From the NCBI GenBank assembly GCA_037976565.1, contig CP137666.1:50929271-50993270 (forward strand): a DNA stretch of 64,000 bases, written 5' to 3'. The DNA is from Mesocentrotus franciscanus (taxonomy: Eukaryota > Echinodermata > Echinoidea > Camarodonta > Strongylocentrotidae). Shown here in pieces: positions 10,901-21,395 of this stretch (position 1 is its first letter; the number at the start of each line of letters is the position of its first letter). Below the pieces are notes generated by a model that was not told the origin of the DNA, made no database searches, and was given only the letters and a program-made list of their open reading frames with translations. The position numbers and the translations under genes were made by a program.

Positions 10901-13900
10901 GTATGTATCTTGCAGAGCCCATGAACTGATTAGATTTTGGGGTCACGAGGTTAAAGGTCAAAGGTCACAGGGCTCATTATGTATGCAAAAACAGCTTGTG
11001 ATCACACTATCATTAGAACCGGTGGACGGATTACCATCAAACTCAAGACATGTATGTATCTTGCAGAGCCAATGAACTGATCAGATTTTAGGGTCATGAG
11101 GTCAAAGGTCAAAAGTCATGGGGCTCATTATGTATTAAAAAATGGCTCGTGATCGCATGATCTTGAGAACCGATACACAGATTACCATCAAACTCAAGAC
11201 ATATTTATGTATCTTGCAGAGCCAATGAACTGATTAGATTTTAGGGTCATGAGATCAAAGGTCAAAGGTCATGGGGCTCATTATGTATGCATATAAATAG
11301 CTTGTGAACGCATTATAATTAGAACCGACAGATGGATAACTATCAAACTCAGGACAGGAATTTATCTTGCAGAGCCATGTATATGAAAAATAGCTTGTAA
11401 TCACAATATTATTCTGAGAACCCGTTAATTGCTTCCGTTTTGGTTTGTAAAATCGCTTTATGGCGGAGGCATCATTTTCGACTGCGCGCAGTCGAAGTTC
11501 CATCTAGTTATAGTATATATTGAATGAAGGAGAATACCAGTGGTGTTTTATGCATACACTTTATATATTTGTCGTTGTTCCAGACCATAGAATTGTATAC
11601 CGGTATGCTGCTTGAGGAATATGCTAGCAGGCTGTACACTATAAATAGATAACTAGATAAGATGTTTTGTTTTCAACTATTTTATGATCTCTTCTTTGTA
11701 AAGAACCAGAGAACTATCTTTGATGCTTGAAGAAGTGATGTGGCATGCTCAGGAAAGCAGGATCATACTCAAAGAGATGCAAGCAAGGTGAGAAAAACTT
11801 TTCATTAATGATGACTTTTTTTGAAGAGTTTTGGGGGGATTGTTCTCAGCCATGTGTATTTATTTCTGCAGGCAAGATGGCTGATGGAACTTTGTGGCTC
11901 TGTTCACATTTCCCTATGTCTCTGAAGGACTCTGAAGGACAAGTAGACCTATAGCTAAACGATGTGAACTGCAATGGAATGTAAAACCAAATCAAAGTAT
12001 GGAAAATGAAGGGGCTGAGACATTGAGGATGAATACCTTCCCCAAGAGTTGGTGACATGTTCACTGGTGGATTAAGACAAATCCAAGTGGCATACTTTTA
12101 GCACACAATTTCAAAAATGTGCCTCCCGCCCCCTTTTTGAAAAGATGACTTTTTTTTTTTAGTTCTCATTTTTTAAATTTTGTAACATTATTGTTGTTAT
12201 TATTTGATTTACTATTATTATTTTTTTGCACGTCAGAGAGCTTTGGTGTAAAAAGGCATCCCCAAAATAATGGAATATTTAGCCCCCTCTTTTACAATGT
12301 CCTGGAGCCACCCCTGGACGTGGTTACCCAGTTTCTAAGACAATTCATTGCTCTGCACACTAAGTCATAACCCCCCTTTTGTTGTCCTCCATAGAGCAAA
12401 GATGGCACCAGCAAGTTTACAAGACCAAGGCACACAGACTCCCAGAAGATGGAAGAAAGACATGGAACTGAGTAAAAAACAGCTGGGAAAGATGCAACAG
12501 GTATGATTTCACTCTTCCTCTTCTCCATGTTCTTTATAGATGAAAAAAAAGTAATCCAAGATTAAAGTTTGGAATTTGGTGCTTACACAAGAATGTATAC
12601 ATAAAGTAGAGAAGTACTTTTACTGCTTGAGACATGGATACTTATGATGTTACAGGAATACTTTGAACAGAAGCACACTGTCTTTAGTACATAGTCGTAC
12701 CTTTGACTTCCACAAATTCTGCAAAATCCCATGTTTTTGCTGTAAGAACATGTGATAATGTGATATTTTATTTATTTATTATTTTTCTAAAACACTTTCA
12801 CATACTATAGCTAATAGCAGCAAAAGCATGGGGCCTTGCATTAGATGCTGAAGAATGAGAAGCCATAATCGGGATTATTAAATATTTCTATCTTCACCAT
12901 ATTCCTTGTTTGTGCACTTGTTCTAGTTTGCAGATGAGGTATGTTCAGCAGTCGATGAGGGATCAAAGCAAGGCTTGCCTGTAATTGGAGGGTCTCGTCA
13001 TAAACATGAAACATGGTGTGATCAGTCCTATAGGCATGTTGTACCTACCATTCAGCACTGGGCGGAGATCATCATGAAAGATAAACACACGGTGAGCTTA
13101 CTTTTATTGATTCCATCCTGGAAATGCATTCTCCAAAAACCAGGACTTAAAATTGGCATTTTATTGCCAAATCCGGCAAGAATGGTAGTTCAGTCAAACC
13201 TGCTTTTGTGACCACCTGCCTATAAAGACCACTTTTCATGTTTCCCTCGAGTGGTCTTTATATTAAAGGTATAGACCAGTTTTGGAAACGCCCCCCTTTT
13301 AAAAAAATGAAATGGAAGCTCTTACTTGCCGATCATGTGAAAGAATATGTTTTGACTAATACGTGATGATACAAATTTTGCGGGGAAACCACCTTTTAAT
13401 TGATATATTTGGTAAATTATCATATCGATCCAGACTGGATAGATATCGCGATCACGTATATAGTCCCATATACATCTTTCTGTGTACAGTGCTTGTAACT
13501 TTACCAAGACTGGGCCAAATTTCTTATCATTTTGATGATTCCAGAACCTTGCAGTACACACCAATACTTATATGCTAGATGATCAACCATTTCTGATCGA
13601 TTCCACAATGTTTCTTTCACAATGCAATCGCATGACCAGAACTGGTCTATACCTTAAGGTTTCACTGTACTTCAAAAGACTGGTGTACTCAAGTTCATTT
13701 TTTAATTATAAATTTGATATTGACCAATCAGGGTATTGTCAAACTCAATGATGAATATGCAGCAGCAAGGAGAACAATTTGTCATTCTTGTTAAAGTCTT
13801 TCAGTGCTCTCAATGCTGTAGATGTCAAGATTATTAACTTGTTTAGAGTAAATTTCTAAACTTCCTGTCCTGTATTATGAAATCTGATCAGAAGAATGAT

Positions 13901-16900
13901 ATGTGCTGCAAATAGACATCAATACTTGGCAAATGCTTTCTTTTGTTAACTTAGAAGCACAGTAATGATATACAAAATGTTATCAAGTTCCCCACAAAAT
14001 AAAAATATCTTTTTATTTACATTGTATCAGATTACTAATGTCAATCAAGTTTTCATCAAAATACCTTTTAATGAATTTCCATGCTCAGTAGAATCTTTTG
14101 TTACTTTGCAAGACACTTCCAAAGTACTTCCAGCTACGGAGAAGTTAAAGCATACTTTAATCAGAATGAAATATGAATAATCAAGCAGAATTTTAATCTG
14201 CCATTCAATTCTCATTACATAGGACGCTCGGAGTGAGAGGCAGAAGAAGAAGGATCTTTTTGAAGCTGAGAAGATGGTGTCACATTTTCAGCGGCTGTTT
14301 GACGTTCCCACAAGAGACGGAACCTACACAAGGATGACAGAGGTCTATCACCGGCTAGAAGAACTCAAGAACATTCTTCATACCCTCAAGAGTCTGCTAG
14401 GACTACGTAGGTTGACCTCAGAGTTATATCGAATGTGTTTGAATGTCAGCCATATTCAATGATCATTTCTTATTAAGTGAAGCAAAGTGAATAATTTCAC
14501 TGATATTGAGGAATCTCTTGCGACACAATGAAAAGCAGTATTGTTATGTGTTGTATGGATTACAGAGTTTTTATTGCAAGTATTATTTGTTAGTATATTA
14601 TGGTATTTCTGAGATTCATCACCTATAAGTAGTTTATATGGAGCTTGCCTTAATATTGTTACCTCCCCCAAAAAAAAAAAAAAAAAAACTAAATAAAATA
14701 ACTAAATAAATAAAATAAATAAATAAATACATGTTTGATATGTAACAGGGAAGGAAAGTAGATACATTGATTTCTTTGAATTTTCTTCTCAATAATAAAA
14801 AATTGCTAATAAGAAATAAGGCTATATATGCAACAAACCTTTAATTCAATGTTTGGCTTCTCTTGCATAAAATTTACAATTAAAAACAACTCCAATCAAA
14901 CACAACATGACTTTTGAACAATTAAAACTGTGTGTCTAGGACTTACATGAGATATTTTGAGTGTTTGTGAAATTGCAACTATTCCTGCAAGGGATATCTG
15001 AAAAGCTATATACACTTGAAAATGTTTCTACAAGGTTTAAATGCGTGATTTATCTTTTATTCGTCCTCATTTTTCCTGCAGCCGAGGGCATACCTGCTAA
15101 CAGAGTGGTAGTGGCCATGGGTCATCTCTGTGACCTGCACTCGGACACCTCTACTAAACTCTTAAGCCACTTACTGCAGACAGACAACCTTGAAAGGTAA
15201 GCAGTCTAGAGCACAGATGGTTTGCTTTGGTTTGAGTTTTGTGACGCATGCTCCAGGTATTACAATTCCAAAATTATTACTTTCTATGTGTACATTAACC
15301 GAATTCCTTACTTTAACCTTAGACCAAACACTATACCTAACCCTAAATCCAACCTTAAACCTAGCTGCAAAACTAACCATAAAACTATCTTGGAGGAAAT
15401 AATATAAGTATATGAAGTATATGCCAGGTGACCTTTGTATCTTCTGTTCATTTTTAATAGTTGGGTTTGTCTGTTTAGATGAAGATCGAAGAAGGGGAAA
15501 AGAGAAAGACAGTGGAGAGAGACAGAATAGGTCAGAAAGATAGAGAAAAGGGCAAAGAGACAGATTGAATGACTTGAAAATAGAGATTTCAAAAATTAAA
15601 ATTCCCTCAAACACTATTTGTTTTGGTCCAGTGTATGGTTACATGTATTTGATGAAACAACATCCTAATGTATGGTCCAATTTTGCAATTTTAGTATTAA
15701 TTATAACCAAGACACAGAATTTAAAGCCCAAGTCCACTCCTATTTTCAAAAATTATAACATGTTGTAAATAAATCAAAGGTTAAAACTGCCAAATATCAC
15801 GGGCGTACTTCAATCAGGTGATTTTTAAGAGCGATTTTTGTTTCGGGTATTTCGAGCAAAACATTTATATTGCTGTACGGATGTGACGTATGCTCCTCAC
15901 AACGAAAGTGCCAGCGGTATACATTCTGACAATAGGCTATTTTCATAATGTAACCAAATTTAATGCATACGTCTTTGTGAAGTGCCTCTATACAAACTAT
16001 TTCATTCACCTGATAAGAATAATAGTGTTTCATTATTCTTATCAGGTGAATGAAATAGTTTGTATCGAGGCACTTCACAAAGACGTATGCATTAAATTTG
16101 GTTACATTACGAATCTGTGTTGTGAGGACCCTACGTCACAACCGACTCGCTCATTAACTTGTTTTTGCTCATTAACAAAAATTATTAAAAATAAATCTGA
16201 GCACCATTTTCCAAAACCAAGTTATATTTGGGCTTTTTAGATTTTTGTCTATCTAATCAGCTCAACTTTTCAGTGGAGTGGACTTGTACTTTAAGACACT
16301 GACATGAAAGTGGGTATCATTAGGTATCACAAGACAGTAGATCATTTACAAGGCTGATGGATGTAGCTTTAAGAGACACTGTATATAATCACATCAGATT
16401 TTCTGCCTGAATAAAGTTTTGTTGCAACCATTGATTGATTTATTTTTTAATTCTTCCTTCTAGACTAATCCTGTGCCTTGATCAATATCACAAATTCTTC
16501 CCCGTCTTTGAAGGCATTGCCAAAGATCTTATGGAAATATTAGGTGAGTGTAATTGTATATACATGCATATATATGTACATATATATATATATATGTAAT
16601 TCTAAAGCTCTCTTATCTATTATAAGTGGCATTAAGGCAGTTTATGGAGCATCTTACATACATTTACATACATAATTCATAGCACAAGTATACCCAATTT
16701 TGCCATTAAATCAATGATGCCTTCTAACAGAGTAGAAAAACATTAGCGCAAATAATCTATTTTTCAGGTCAAATTTGGCATATGACAGATGATGAGTAAT
16801 ATGCACATAATGGTGTATTAAACAGAAAACAAATTCATATACACATTTATTAGTAAGAAATTCATTTGAGGATGAACATAAGCAATAACCACATATAACT

Positions 16901-17820
16901 TATTCTTCCTTGTATCAGTCTTTTATCACCTCCTCTTCTGTTAGAAGTTTTAGATATCTCAAAGTGTACTACATGTATTTACCTACTATAAGGTATTTCC
17001 ACATCTGCGCTGACTGTTACTTTAAAGTAGTGTATCCCTTTTGCAACCAACATAAAATTCTGTAGAACTTTGCAGGAATTATGAATATGTCACATATGTC
17101 CTATCTGTGATATTTAAACGTTAGCAGTGTCCTAGTATTCAAATTATGCAAGGAAACCTGTTTACGTTCTAGACTAAACTTCACTGTCGGACACTATTGA
17201 GTGACTGACTGACTGACTTCTTTTTTTCTTTGGTAATAACATACATAAAATGAGCTGTAAAGGGTACATGAGCATTTGTCTACATCAATAACCCTTCTTG
17301 TAATGGCCAAAATTAAACTGATTGAATCTTTGCACAGCACAAAACGTACCATTTGGTACAAGGGTCTGAAAATCAGACTATTTAATTAAACGAGCACGCT
17401 CACTAAATACGATCTGTCAACTAATGGTCGTTATTTTCCCGCAAAAAGACATTTCAAGCCCTTTTGTTTCGAGGGAAGTTCTAAATTAGTATTATCTTTC
17501 AAATGCCGTTGGAATTTAACCTTTTCATTTTTTTGACCTGCCAATGAGACATAGTACCTTTAAAACATTTTAATTATGAAGCATATTTTTAAAATTACTC
17601 CACCTCTTTCCTAAAATGAAAAAGAAATGGACTCTGCATCTAACCCACTGCCTACTGGAACCGTGTTGCCCCTGTATTAAGACTATGGGAATGAGAAAAT
17701 TCAGTAGGCAACCGGTTACTTATATTTCTTTTTATTTTGTTTATTTTCTATTCAGGTGTGGATTCATTAGGAAAAGTGGTACCTGCAGTCAAAGCTCTGA
17801 AACTCTTAAATCCTTATTGA
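7920..17820 (+). CDS. CEP70: Centrosomal protein of 70 kDa (CEP70), C-terminal half, nine exons
   Basis: Exons: 7920-7986, 9350-9438, 11710-11787, 12395-12500, 12927-13091, 14223-14406, 15082-15196, 16464-16543, 17756-17820 (stop TGA at 17818). All junctions are GT..AG and keep frame, giving about 315 residues. Diagnostic vertebrate CEP70 segments are present: VSHFQRLFDVP with YTRMTEVYHRLEELKN (exon 6), HVVPTIQHWAEII (exon 5), FFPVFEGIAKDLMEIL and VVPAVKALKLLNPY at the C-terminus. In vertebrates CEP70 is a coiled-coil centrosome protein that binds gamma-tubulin and organises microtubules; that role is inferred here. The vertebrate protein has about 600 residues, so roughly 200 N-terminal residues are missing. 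The exon at 7920 is open upstream of its ATG (7933) and aligns to the middle of the family, so it is probably internal and earlier exons lie outside the window or were missed. USP8 lies convergently downstream. Confidence 0.88.
8249..8669. mobile_element. MITE with TGATTTCAAGT inverted termini, family G
   Basis: It starts TGATTTCAAGTACGGTGTT and ends, inverted, with CACCAAACTTGAAATCA. The terminal zones are built of GGTGTT/AACACC hexamer runs. It lies in the CEP70 intron after the exon at 7920 and has no coding capacity. Confidence 0.65.
8836..8914. repeat. Hairpin made of two family-G termini
   Basis: TGATTTCAAGTTCGGTGTTG (8836-8855) and its reverse complement (8895-8914) face each other, with GGTGTTGGTGTT/AACACCAACACC filling the middle. 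The result is a nearly perfect 79-base hairpin consisting of element ends only. Confidence 0.8.
9678..9855. mobile_element. 178-bp foldback element (near-perfect palindrome)
   Basis: The ends are GGCCCGAATTCAC and GTGAATTCGGGCC. The arms of about 85 bp run inward almost without mismatch, including AAACCTAGGTTTATGTGCGTC and its complement, to a centre near 9767. It lies in a CEP70 intron and would form a long stem in the pre-mRNA. Confidence 0.85.
10079..10723. mobile_element. Possible MITE with CGTTTAACCG inverted ends
   Basis: CGTTTAACCG (10079-10088) is repeated inverted at 10714-10723, and CCGTCCGG words occur near both ends. A run of about 24 T at 10149-10172 and a GC-rich patch (10555-10640) lie inside. 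No target duplication was identified, so the call is tentative. Confidence 0.35.
10776..11507 (-). mobile_element. Minisatellite element, family B copy 1 (helentron/pearl-like)
   Basis: On the minus strand it begins AACTAGATGGAACTTCGAC, with the 20-bp palindrome TTCGACTGCGCGCAGTCGAA and ATGCCTCCGC, and ends in the hairpin ATGCCTCCGGCTAC..GTAGCGGAGGCAT followed by AAAAA. Between are tandem units of about 130-145 bp that contain AGGTCAAAGGTCA, then a short GGAC tract. It lies in a CEP70 intron. Other copies are at 25384, 28198 and 33784. Confidence 0.8.
13196..13262. mobile_element. Fragment of CCTGTCTATA-type MITE (family H)
   Basis: ACCTGCCTATAAAGACCAC and, inverted, GAGTGGTCTTTATATTAAAG flank a CCCTCGAG core. 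The same words occur at 42476-42548, 55488-55668 and 62213-62398. The best-preserved copy has an ACAGTCAAACCTGTCTATA end. Confidence 0.55.
13263..13657. mobile_element. MITE with TTAA ends, 395 bp
   Basis: It starts TTAAAGGTATAGACCAG and ends CTGGTCTATACCTTAA, a near-perfect 16-bp terminal inverted repeat with TTAA at both borders, as piggyBac-type transposons leave. Internal palindromes explain open frames on both strands here. It lies in a CEP70 intron. Confidence 0.75.
14669..14740. repeat. Poly-A and AAAT simple repeat
   Basis: A run of about 18 A is followed by TAAATAAAATAAATAAATAA-type repeats. This is simple sequence in a CEP70 intron. Confidence 0.8.
15721..16294. mobile_element. MITE with TTAA ends and a 150-bp internal hairpin
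   Basis: The borders TTAAAGCCCAAGTCCACTCC and GGAGTGGACTTGTACTTTAA form an imperfect terminal inverted repeat of about 20 bp ending in TTAA. Inside, 15950-16024 and 16031-16105 are almost exact reverse complements (TTCATTCACCTGATAAGAAT facing ATTCTTATCAGGTGAATGAA). It lies in a CEP70 intron. Confidence 0.75.
17022..17563 (-). mobile_element. TTAA-bordered MITE, family E copy 1
   Basis: This is the reverse-orientation copy of the element at 26306-26842 and 48938-49459. On the minus strand it starts TTAAAGGTACTATGTC and ends at about 17022 with GGGATACACTACTTTAA. It lies in the last CEP70 intron, 0.2 kb before the terminal exon. Confidence 0.75.
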
Positions 17821-18176
17821 TTGAACTATCATGTACCTTTCAACAATCTCTTTGGATTGATAATTATATTGTAATCAATTATTATAATTAGTAATCTATG
17901 TATAAGGATTTTCTTATGTACATGTATAAGGATAGTATAAGGATTTTTTTTTTGTATATTAAGAATATATAGTAATCTATGTATAATGGTTTTTGAGGAC
18001 TTCTTATTTATATGATTTTAGCACGTTCCCTGGTTGTTTTTGATACAGAAGGGGATCAATTTTCGAAAGTCAGGCAGCAACACTACTGGTGGATGCACTG
18101 CCTTTTCATGTTAAATAATCAATGATCCATAATTTTTGTTCAGTTAGTGGCAAACATTGTAACATTGCTCTGTGTG
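17821..18176 (+). other. CEP70 3' untranslated region, proximal part
   Basis: AT-rich sequence follows the CEP70 stop codon up to the assembly gap, with no open frame of note. Candidate AATAAA signals occur only beyond the gap, at 18912 and 19050. Confidence 0.4.
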
Positions 18177-18676
18177 NNNNNNNNNNNNNNNNNNNNNNNN
18201 NNNNNNNNNNNNNNNNNNNNNNNNNNNNNNNNNNNNNNNNNNNNNNNNNNNNNNNNNNNNNNNNNNNNNNNNNNNNNNNNNNNNNNNNNNNNNNNNNNNN
18301 NNNNNNNNNNNNNNNNNNNNNNNNNNNNNNNNNNNNNNNNNNNNNNNNNNNNNNNNNNNNNNNNNNNNNNNNNNNNNNNNNNNNNNNNNNNNNNNNNNNN
18401 NNNNNNNNNNNNNNNNNNNNNNNNNNNNNNNNNNNNNNNNNNNNNNNNNNNNNNNNNNNNNNNNNNNNNNNNNNNNNNNNNNNNNNNNNNNNNNNNNNNN
18501 NNNNNNNNNNNNNNNNNNNNNNNNNNNNNNNNNNNNNNNNNNNNNNNNNNNNNNNNNNNNNNNNNNNNNNNNNNNNNNNNNNNNNNNNNNNNNNNNNNNN
18601 NNNNNNNNNNNNNNNNNNNNNNNNNNNNNNNNNNNNNNNNNNNNNNNNNNNNNNNNNNNNNNNNNNNNNNNNNNNN
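18177..18676. other. Assembly gap, 500 N
   Basis: Exactly 500 undetermined bases, a conventional placeholder length, so the true gap size is unknown. Open frames running through it are artefacts. Confidence 0.99.
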
Positions 18677-19049
18677 GCATACCTGCCATCATTTAAAAGT
18701 GAGAAATTAGTTTGCATTTGCATTTGTTTGTTTTTTGCAGGGGCTGGTTTAAAGCTGAATTTGTGATTACCGGTAAACTTGTTAATTATTGACCGATACA
18801 TTCTTGGGATTCCTGGTGCAACAAATACATGCTATACATTTTAACTCTTGCTCTGTGTGCTATAAATCCTATAAATCTGGAATTGTGTTGTTTTTATACA
18901 AGTTTTACATTAATAAATTTGAACTTTGAAGCTTAATACATTTTAACTGAAATGTTTAAATGCATTTTTACATGTATTTAACAAATGTCCCCATTTTAAG
19001 TAACACGTTTAGACTATGCATGTACATTGTAGTACCATGGCAGTTTGTA

Positions 19050-19098
19050 AATAAAACAAATCACAAGCAATACCATTTTAAGTATGATTTGTTTTATT
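19050..19098. terminator. Candidate bidirectional polyadenylation signal
   Basis: AATAAAACAAATCA (19050-19063) faces its exact complement TGATTTGTTTTATT (19085-19098). This puts an AATAAA signal on the plus strand, 1.2 kb after the CEP70 stop, and another on the minus strand, 2.3 kb after the USP8 stop. The geometry suits a shared end for two convergent genes, but no transcript evidence is available. Confidence 0.4.
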
Positions 19099-21036
19099 CT
19101 ACCTTTGAATATACATGTTATTTGTATCTTTATAATCCTTTATAAATTGGTGCAGAGAAATTTATACAATGCGAAGGCATGGTGAATATATATCACAGTA
19201 CATGTAGTAAGCATACATGAGGAAAATGGTACTTTCATAGTTCTTTCTACACACTTACAAATTTACATACACAGACCATTGACTAACTTTCAAAGCATGA
19301 GAACACAGTGGAGCAATAAATGAAAGTTATAGACATGTCTCTGCTCTTGTTTTTCTTTCTTGGTTTATCCCATACATGTTTATCCTTCATTTTCCGTATG
19401 ATGATCAACAGCATTTTAAACATGGCTACAGTATTGAGCTACAAAATCTTCCCCCTTTTTTTTTTACTCATCATGAAAATATTACAATTCATCTTTTTTT
19501 AAAAAGCACTTTATGACAATAATCGGCATCGTGTTTGAATCCTGAATGTAGAAAGAAAAGACGGTGTTATCATTCTAAAATGTACCTCTGTATTCATCAA
19601 CCTCTGGTGCCGAGAATTTCATCTTAATTCAAGAAGAGCTTATTTAATTACGATCACTCGTATTGTGATTTATCTTACAGCACAGTAAAATGCATGGCTA
19701 GCCTGCTAACCAACAAATCAATAAGAAAAATATCAGAAATAATAGGAGACATAGAATACATTTACAAGTACATTCTATTGTTGATAAAAGGAGATTAAAA
19801 TCTTTAAACAAATATTCATCTACAGTACAAAACAATTATGCAATTTATAATTGACTAAAATCTGGAATTCATTATACACGTGATGACCAAATGTAGTAGT
19901 AAGAGAGACATAAATGTAATTAACCAGCATCATTTCCTTGATCAGGTTTGACAAATTCAGGAACACTACATGTTTAATTTGTTTGTATTTGATTCAAAAG
20001 CAGTCGTTTTCTACATGAGGAATCTGATAAAAACATAGGGTCTTTACATCATCAGGAGTTTAAAAAAATGAAATCTCTGTTAATTTCTTATCATGAAATA
20101 AATATAGTTTGAAGCAGTATATTATACACGGCTTCTTTTTTCTCATGGAAGGCGAGAGAGAACATGTCAAGAAAATTAACAAAGTATAAAACCACAGTAT
20201 ACATTTGTTTGAAGAGTAACATAATTTCTTTAGACATACACACTTCACAATTATAATTATCATAAAGTATACATATATGATAGAATACAATGCAGTTTCA
20301 AAGAAATTCACTATTAAAATTATGCATGAGCTAATTACATATATCCAACCACATATATAGGGTAATATTGTATGAGAATGATGATGCACCTAGCATGTCA
20401 TTCCTGATTGCACAACAAAATATTCCGACAGCATCTCATCATAAATAAAGATCATCGTAAGAAATGAATTCCTTCATCAATTCTGGACTACTCTTTCAAA
20501 TTTTCATGGCATACAAGACCACATTTACACTTATATTGAAATATGATTCACAAACTTCACAGCTGTATTTATAAGAATGGACAAACTACCTGTTTTTACA
20601 CACCTTGTAATTGATACATACATATATATATATGCATTTTAAATAAGAAACACTTGGATTCCAAAATATACAAATAATATATGTTCTCATTTAGATATCA
20701 AGAATATTGCAGTTTTGTTTTTAAAATATTATTTGCCATAGTAAAGATGATCTCTAATAATCAATGTCTAATTGGTGAGTCACAACAAAACTTTCTGATA
20801 TTCTCAGGAAAGGAATAGTTCTATTTCTTTATACAACTGAAACCATGGACCTGGCAAAATCTAAGTATCATTTGTAAGCACATTCATCTGTTAGGAATAT
20901 CGGAAATCTCATACAACAAACCATTCACACAAGAAGCAAAGTCATTTGTTTTGAATTAGGTAATCTTGATTATGAAATTTTCTAGCTCATTAGAAAAACT
21001 GGCCAGTCTCTTTAGGAAAAACCTATGATAGAGAAA

Positions 21037-21070
<34 letters not shown>

Positions 21071-21395
21071 AATCAGAGAAATGTATAGTAGGGAAGAGAG
21101 GGATTGAAGGAAAGAAGAAAGGGATAGAGAGGGGTACACACAAGCAAGTGAGAGAGAGAGAGAGGGGAGGGGGGAGAGAAGAGGAAGAGAGAAAGATGGA
21201 AGAAGAGGGAAGAGAGAGGGAGAGAAAGTTGGTATGTATATCTATCTATTCATAGAAAGCAATTTATTCCTGGATAGATGATTCGCTTTACTATCCACAA
21301 GCACTCGCCATTCCTCTACAAGCTAGCAGCATGTCATGCAGCCGCTACCGACAGATCCAAAATGATGAATGATATGAATCATTAGCAGGACCCAC
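19099..21395 (-). other. Probable USP8 3' untranslated region
   Basis: AT-rich and without exons on either strand. If the minus-strand AATAAA at 19093-19098 is used, this is a 3' UTR of about 2.3 kb. A purine-only GA-rich tract occupies 21030-21230. Confidence 0.4.
21030..21232. repeat. GA-rich purine tract
   Basis: Long, nearly pure GAGA/GGAA sequence is interrupted by a few pyrimidines. It gives a spurious Glu/Arg-rich open frame. Confidence 0.85.

Noticed and set aside
15797..16240. Two small proteins on opposite strands with similar sequence
   Set aside because: They are mirror translations of the palindromic MITE.
18106..18801. Several long open frames
   Set aside because: They run through the 500-base N gap and have no real sequence content.
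21025..21255. Glu/Arg-rich small protein
   Set aside because: It is a translation of the GA-rich simple tract.
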